From positions 1 through 27,585 of IMG/VR virus record IMGVR_UViG_3300034023_001319: a DNA stretch of 27,585 bases; one strand, given 5' to 3'. The position numbers and the translations under genes were made by a program. Origin of the DNA: a virus. This document shows, piece after piece, positions 23,601 through 27,585 of the stretch. Every line of letters starts with the position of its first letter. Positions within the stretch are counted from its first letter, which is position 1. The notes beneath the pieces are model-generated. The model was not told where the DNA came from. It did not search any database and saw nothing but the letters and a program-made list of their open reading frames with translations.

Positions 23601-24813
23601 TCATGAAACTATCACATGGCAGGCTACTAGTATTAAACTGGCCTGCTTAAAAGAATATCCTAATAATCCGAGAAAAATAACCAAGGAAATGCTGGATAAA
23701 CTAGCTGCTCATATCAAGGAGGACGGGTATCATCAGAGAATAATAGTAGATAACGATTACACCATTATCGGCGGCCACCAGCGTAAAAAAGCTTTATATA
23801 TGGCAGGTTACGATGATGAGACTGAAATTGAAGTGTTAAAGCCGAGTAGGAAACTAACAACTGCCGAAATAGACAGGTTAAACATTAGAGATAATCTAGC
23901 GTTCGGTGAATATGACTTTGATGTACTAACGGAACGGTTTGATATGGAGGAGCTATTATCTTTTGGTATGGATAAGGATATGCTCACACCTATATTTGAT
24001 AAAGCCATATTAGAAGAAATAGGGGAAGAAGAGGAAATAGAACCGGGGGGAGAAACTACTGCTAGGCTTGGTGATATTTACCTGCTTGGGTCTCACCGTT
24101 TAATGTGCGGTGATTCTACTAATCCGCAGCATGTTGAAAAACTAATGGATGGAGCAAATCCGATTTTGATGGTAACCGATCCGCCGTACGGTGTGGAGTA
24201 TGATCCCAAGTGGCGAGAGGGATGTGATTTAGGAGTCGGCAAGCGTTCTAAAGGTAAGGTACTAAATGATGATAGATATGACTGGTCTGATGCTTATTCA
24301 TTATTTACCGGTGATATTGCTTATATCTGGCATAGCGCAAAGTATACTCATAAGTTTGCCGAAAATATAGAAAATAGCGGTTTTGATTTAATTAGTCTTA
24401 TATTTTGGGCAAAACAGCATTTTGTAATTAGTAGAGGTGATTACCATAACCGGCATGAGCCTTTATGGTATGCCGTGCGGAAAGGGAAGCAGCATAACTG
24501 GCAGGGTAAACGCGATCAATCTACCGTATGGGAAATTGAAAATAATAACTCATTCGGTAATAGTAACACGGAGGAAACCTTTGGACACGGCACGCAAAAA
24601 CCGATGGAGTGCATGCTTCGGCCTATACTTAATAACTCCGCGCAAGGCCAGAGCGTATACGATCCGTTTGGCGGTAGCGGTACTACGTTAATTGCCTGCG
24701 AGCGGTCAAAGCGTAATTGTTATATGATGGAATTATCCCCGGCTTATGTTGATGTTATAATAAAGAGGTGGGAAAAAGAAACCAATAAAAAAGCTGTATT
24801 GTTGAATGAGTAA
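23584..24813 (+). CDS. ParB-domain / DNA adenine-type methyltransferase fusion
   Basis: A 409-aa protein with GAGGAG ribosome site. The N-terminal ParB-like domain includes IIGGHQRKKALYMAGY (61-76). The methyltransferase domain has DPPYG (199-203) before DPFGGSGTT (360-368) and HGTQKPMECM (335-344) between them. The order IV then I is the beta class of N6-adenine or N4-cytosine methyltransferases. All catalytic and S-adenosylmethionine-binding motifs look intact. ParB-methyltransferase fusions are common in phages and integrated elements and modify DNA without a partner nuclease. No restriction gene is adjacent, so it is an orphan that may protect phage DNA, control gene expression or time replication. 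The target sequence cannot be read from the protein. Confidence 0.9.
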   Translation: MNYPSNHETITWQATSIKLACLKEYPNNPRKITKEMLDKLAAHIKEDGYHQRIIVDNDYTIIGGHQRKKALYMAGYDDETEIEVLKPSRKLTTAEIDRLNIRDNLAFGEYDFDVLTERFDMEELLSFGMDKDMLTPIFDKAILEEIGEEEEIEPGGETTARLGDIYLLGSHRLMCGDSTNPQHVEKLMDGANPILMVTDPPYGVEYDPKWREGCDLGVGKRSKGKVLNDDRYDWSDAYSLFTGDIAYIWHSAKYTHKFAENIENSGFDLISLIFWAKQHFVISRGDYHNRHEPLWYAVRKGKQHNWQGKRDQSTVWEIENNNSFGNSNTEETFGHGTQKPMECMLRPILNNSAQGQSVYDPFGGSGTTLIACERSKRNCYMMELSPAYVDVIIKRWEKETNKKAVLLNE

Positions 24814-25390
24814 ACCAAAAAGGGATATTACGCCGGAGGAGTCCGCACAGGTTGAAGCATTGGCGGCACATGGTCATACACAGGAAGAGATTGCGGTTTT
24901 TTTAGGAATGTCTGCGAGGCATTTTAGAAGAACTAAGGGTGAGAATAAATCTTTAATGTCCTCCTATAACAGGGGTAGATTTAAGGCCAAGAACTATGTT
25001 GCATCAAGGCTTATGAGGTTTATTAAGGATGATGAGCTAACGGCCGTTAATTTAAATGCAATCACCTTCTACCTCAAGACAAAAGGAGGCTGGGGTAGTG
25101 AATACAAAAATGATAATCAACCCGTGTGTTTGACGTTTTCTGACAAGCAAACGCCTGCTGAAATATTCAATATCGGGTTTAATGCACTTAAAGAAGGACG
25201 GATAGATTTTACTCAGATGCAGCAGATAGGGGGTTTAGCGATAACTAAGATGAACATAGAAAATAACGGTTCTAAGGAGGATAAAATAGCTTATCAGCAA
25301 AGGAGTAGAGAGGAAGCATTGGAAATTGCCGCTAAGATGAAAGAGGCAAGAGAGAATATCAGGTTTTTTAAGGAGAATATTAAAGAATAG
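24806..25390 (+). CDS. HTH protein resembling phage terminase small subunit (194 aa)
   Basis: Starts by ATGAGTAA overlap with the methyltransferase. Residues 9-45 form a helix-turn-helix (TPEESAQVEALAAHGHTQEE, then IAVFLGMSARHFRRTKG) followed by YNRGRFKAKNYVASRLMRFI and TFYLKTKGGWG. That order (HTH, basic helix, short linker ending in a Gly-Trp turn) is typical of small-terminase-like or HTH phage proteins. The remainder is charged and helical. The large terminase subunit is not in this window, so packaging function is not shown; a DNA-binding regulator is the alternative. Confidence 0.6.
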   Translation: MSKPKRDITPEESAQVEALAAHGHTQEEIAVFLGMSARHFRRTKGENKSLMSSYNRGRFKAKNYVASRLMRFIKDDELTAVNLNAITFYLKTKGGWGSEYKNDNQPVCLTFSDKQTPAEIFNIGFNALKEGRIDFTQMQQIGGLAITKMNIENNGSKEDKIAYQQRSREEALEIAAKMKEARENIRFFKENIKE

Positions 25391-25392
25391 TT

Positions 25393-25608
25393 ATGTCTAA
25401 GAGAGTATATATTAAGGAAACTAGAGCCGTAAATTATTATAAACCTCTTACGTTAGAAAAATACAGAGAAATAGAAAATGCTGAACAAGAGGATCAAAAC
25501 TATGCACTCTCCAAGTATAGAAAATTAGTACATACCCGCAGAGAAAAGGAGAAGTTATGTCCTAGAGAGCCTGAAATATATCATCACGATCTCTATAAAA
25601 AGTTATGA
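25393..25608 (+). CDS. Unknown small protein, last gene of the early operon (71 aa)
   Basis: Two bases after the preceding stop; an AAGGAGAAT stretch in the end of that gene is the only possible ribosome site. Highly charged, Tyr-, Arg- and Lys-rich (VYIKETRAVNYYKPLTLEKY at the N-terminus, REKEKLCPREPEIYHHDLYK at the end), so nucleic-acid binding is plausible. No family recognised. No terminator is visible before the next promoter. Confidence 0.55.
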   Translation: MSKRVYIKETRAVNYYKPLTLEKYREIENAEQEDQNYALSKYRKLVHTRREKEKLCPREPEIYHHDLYKKL

Positions 25609-25632
25609 GAAAATAAGGATAGTCAAAGCCTA

Positions 25633-25641
25633 TGGTATAAT
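25633..25641 (+). promoter_or_regulatory. Extended -10 promoter of the C5-methyltransferase gene
   Basis: TGGTATAAT (TGn plus consensus TATAAT at 25636-25641) precedes the ATG at 25682 by 40 bases; no good -35 is present. It probably starts the methyltransferase transcript separately from the early operon. Confidence 0.45.
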
Positions 25642-25681
25642 TACTTTAGCTAAGGAATGAATATAAAGTAATAAAGCTAAA

Positions 25682-26710
25682 ATGTTAAATGTTCTAGATA
25701 TTTTCTCAGGCATAGGCGGGTTCTCAATCGGCTTAGAAGCCGTCGGACTAGAAACGGTTGCCTTTTGTGAGATTAATCCGTTTTGCCGAAAAATATTAAA
25801 AAAACATTGGCCGTCTGTTCCGATATTTTCTGATGTTACCACTATCCATAAGGAAGATTTAAAGGCTCTGCCGTCAATTGACGTAATTGCGGGAGGATTT
25901 CCTTGTCAGGATATATCGGTAGCAGGCAAGCAGAAAGGAATAATGGCTAAACGTTCAGGATTATGGAAAGAATTTGTGAGATTAATCAATGAAATCAGAC
26001 CAAAATATGCGATTATCGAAAACGTGGCAAACCTTCGCAGTAAAGGACTTATCGCCGTCCTGCAAGATTTATGGGAGATCGGGTATAATGCAGAGTGGCA
26101 TTGCATACCGGCTTCCGCCTTTGGCGCACCTCACAGACGGGACAGAATATGGATTATTGCCCACCCCGCTTGCTTCTGCAAAGTCGGATTGTCCATCGGA
26201 AAGGAGGAGACAGAGTCCACATTTGGAGACGATTGTAAAAATGCTTCCGACCCCGACTGCAAGCGATGCGAGCATAGGGAATATAATAAGCAAAGACGAT
26301 GTTTACCTGGTAACAAAAACAGGAAGTATCCGCAAACACAACAGGAATGGGATATCAGGGAGTCTTGGACTAGCCAGATATGTAAGATTCTTCCCGACAC
26401 CGACCAGCAGGGATTACAAGGATGTGGGGGATTTGAAGAAATTAGCCCAATATGCTCACAAGAGCAGATTGGCATGTACTATTGCCGCCGAGGAATTAAG
26501 CAATGGGGAGAAGAGCCTTTAGAAGTGCCAAGGCTAAAAGATGAGAGGTTGAACCCTGATTGGGTAGAATGGCTTATGGGTTATCCTATTAGCTGGACGG
26601 ACGGAGGCAGTCGCATGCAGCGTCTTATGGCGTTAGGTAATAGTGTTGTGCCTTTGATTCCTGAGTTTTTAGGAAAAGTGGTTGTAGAACATGATAATAA
26701 TATACGGTGA
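25682..26710 (+). CDS. C5-cytosine DNA methyltransferase with frame-switched central region
   Basis: A 342-aa open frame with the core motifs of DNA (cytosine-5) methyltransferases: DIFSGIGGFSIGLEAVG (6-22), GGFPCQDIS with catalytic C75 (71-79), ENVANL (113-118), FGAPHRRDRIWIIA (147-160) and RLMALGNSVVP near the C-terminus. Between about residues 161 and 275 the protein is Cys-, Gln- and Asn-rich and unlike the family. The +1 frame over the same bases (about 26133-26522) encodes LLPTPLAS, MLPTPTASD, GLARYV and FFPTPTSRDYKD, which are hallmarks of phage methyltransferases of this type. The original frame returns at LNPDWVEWLMGYP (from about 26551). The target-recognition region is thus likely displaced by two compensating indels, by programmed shifting, or by sequence error. 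The core is intact; specificity and activity are uncertain. Confidence 0.8.
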   Translation: MLNVLDIFSGIGGFSIGLEAVGLETVAFCEINPFCRKILKKHWPSVPIFSDVTTIHKEDLKALPSIDVIAGGFPCQDISVAGKQKGIMAKRSGLWKEFVRLINEIRPKYAIIENVANLRSKGLIAVLQDLWEIGYNAEWHCIPASAFGAPHRRDRIWIIAHPACFCKVGLSIGKEETESTFGDDCKNASDPDCKRCEHREYNKQRRCLPGNKNRKYPQTQQEWDIRESWTSQICKILPDTDQQGLQGCGGFEEISPICSQEQIGMYYCRRGIKQWGEEPLEVPRLKDERLNPDWVEWLMGYPISWTDGGSRMQRLMALGNSVVPLIPEFLGKVVVEHDNNIR

Positions 26711-26859
26711 CCAATGTGTCTTGAATCCCCTGCAGTGTATTATAAAGATATTTATAAAGGGCGAAGTATTGACTGTTTCACTTACCGATATACTATAGTT
26801 AGTATGGGTTATTTTGCTTTGTAGCCATTTACCTATAGATGAAGTTATTTTGGTATCGT

Positions 26860-26913
26860 TATGACGTCGTAATTGTATATTATTGACATCTTTATTACGT
26901 CATACTATATAAT
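26860..26913 (+). promoter_or_regulatory. parA promoter and dyad operator
   Basis: TTGACA (26883-26888) with TATATA 17 bases later (26906-26911), or TATAAT (26908-26913) at 19 bases, forms a strong promoter 31 to 33 bases before the parA ATG. The -35 is bracketed by an inverted repeat TATGACGT (26860-26867) and ACGTCATA (26897-26904). A second small dyad GTGAT-CA-ATCAC (26917-26928) lies near the transcription start. A self-regulated partition operator (parA/parB) or centromere-like site is likely. A weaker promoter-like pair (TTGACT 26769, TACTAT 26791) is further upstream. The 233-base gap contains no supported gene. Confidence 0.6.
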
Positions 26914-26943
26914 AGTGTGATCAATCACTAAAAGGTAGGTAAA

Positions 26944-27585
26944 ATGATTTTACTAATAGGCGGAGAGAAAGGAGGAACAGGTAAATCAACGATTGCTACT
27001 AACATGGCAGTAAAACTAGCTCATCAACAACAAGAGGTTGTGATAATTGACTGTGATCCACAAGGTACAGCTACAAAATGGCTAGCTAGGCGTAATAAGT
27101 TATTTCCTGATTTGCCAAAAGTATTTTCTATACAGAAAACAGGGGATATATACGATACTTCCATAGATATGTCTCATAGGTATAAGTATGTAATCATTGA
27201 TGCTGGAGGTAGGGATTCTGAAGAACTTAGAACTGCTATGGTAGCCTGTAATAAAATGTATATTCCATTAAAAGCTTCTCAACCTGATATAGAAACAAGT
27301 AATCATATAGTACAGTTAATAAAATTAGCAAAAGCTCTAAACCCTAAATTGCTTGCATTTACCATGATATCTATGGCTTCGACCAATCATGTATTAAAGG
27401 AAGATCAGGAAGCAATTTCGTTATTATCTAAACTTAATATAGCAAAAGTATCTAATATAATAATTCGTGAAAGGAAGGTTTACAGGGATGCTATAGCGGA
27501 TGGAAAAGGGGTTATGGAATATGACAATCTAAAAGCTAAAAATGAGATTATACAATTATTCGAGGAGATATTCTGTAATGACTAA
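26944..27585 (+). CDS. parA: ParA-family partition ATPase
   Basis: A 213-aa ParA/ParF-type ATPase without an N-terminal HTH (small type Ib). The deviant Walker A KGGTGKST (9-16) includes the signature Lys9. The TKWLARR segment, the Walker B region YVIIDAGGRDSEELRTAMVA and the PLKASQPDIETSN stretch match plasmid-type and VirC1-like members. It should polymerise or form gradients on DNA to segregate the replicon. The gene is complete; its stop is at the window edge. An ATG at 27578, eight bases from the end and preceded by a GAGGAG ribosome site at 27563-27567, very likely starts an overlapping parB/parG-type partner outside the window. Its presence identifies the element as a stably inherited plasmid rather than a simple chromosomal prophage. 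Confidence 0.9.
   Translation: MILLIGGEKGGTGKSTIATNMAVKLAHQQQEVVIIDCDPQGTATKWLARRNKLFPDLPKVFSIQKTGDIYDTSIDMSHRYKYVIIDAGGRDSEELRTAMVACNKMYIPLKASQPDIETSNHIVQLIKLAKALNPKLLAFTMISMASTNHVLKEDQEAISLLSKLNIAKVSNIIIRERKVYRDAIADGKGVMEYDNLKAKNEIIQLFEEIFCND

Noticed and set aside
25989-26130. Independent gene in the +1 frame of the methyltransferase from its first ATG
   Set aside because: The first part of that frame overlaps conserved methyltransferase motifs in the main frame and has no family resemblance; only the part after about 26133 resembles methyltransferases, so it is a displaced segment, not a separate gene.
26714-26824. 36-residue ORF directly after the C5-methyltransferase
   Set aside because: No ribosome site, and it crosses promoter-like sequences of parA; no family resemblance.
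1-27585. CRISPR arrays, tRNA or rRNA genes, insertion sequences
   Set aside because: No regularly spaced repeats, no cloverleaf-like or rRNA-like sequence, and no transposase or terminal inverted repeats were seen on either strand.

Overview
The window is AT-rich and looks like part of a phage-plasmid, that is, a plasmid-borne or episomal prophage, of an intracellular alphaproteobacterium. A Rickettsiales host, probably Rickettsiaceae, is the best guess. The reasons are a ProP-like metabolite:H+ symporter of the type expanded in Rickettsia, a stand-alone SpoT-type HD hydrolase, a DnaA-like plasmid initiator type, a small ParA, and phage genes of alphaproteobacterial flavour. These assignments come from remembered family features, not from a database search.

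Layout. (1) 1-5971, minus strand: four tightly packed phage virion-associated genes behind their own extended -10 promoter. (2) 6047-9217, minus strand: a recombination operon of two unknown proteins, a YqaJ/lambda-type exonuclease and a RecT-type annealing protein. It has a consensus promoter (9189-9217) and an intrinsic terminator (6047-6081). Its leader appears to be covered by a convergent antisense RNA (about 9049-9172). (3) 9227-11367: a small winged-helix regulator, then, divergently, a plasmid replication-initiator-like protein and a small partner gene. (4) 11485-16157: a cargo block with a predicted small alarmone hydrolase, a convergent MHS/ProP transporter, and a three-gene minus-strand operon made of a sodium:solute symporter and two unknown proteins. 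(5) 16158-16269: a divergent control region with a perfect DnaA box and a dyad over the symporter promoter. (6) 16270-25608, plus strand: a long, tightly overlapping early phage operon with a second initiator-like protein, DnaB-type helicase, SSB-like protein, AP2/degenerate-HNH protein, ParB-like protein, ParB-methyltransferase fusion and a terminase-small-subunit-like HTH protein. (7) 25682-27585, plus strand: a C5-cytosine methyltransferase whose central region is read out of its apparent ancestral frame, then parA with its own dyad-bearing promoter and probably parB starting at the window edge.

How it fits together. The two initiator-like proteins, the DnaB helicase and parA make this a self-replicating, partitioned replicon. 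Exonuclease/RecT and the SSB-like protein supply phage recombination and recombination-dependent replication. Two solitary methyltransferases could protect the DNA from host restriction or mark it. The virion genes show phage ancestry. Terminase large subunit, portal, capsid and integrase genes are not in the window. The cargo block (alarmone hydrolase plus nutrient or ion transporters) would affect host metabolism and is the most interesting biological content, together with the antisense-RNA candidate and the frame-switched methyltransferase.
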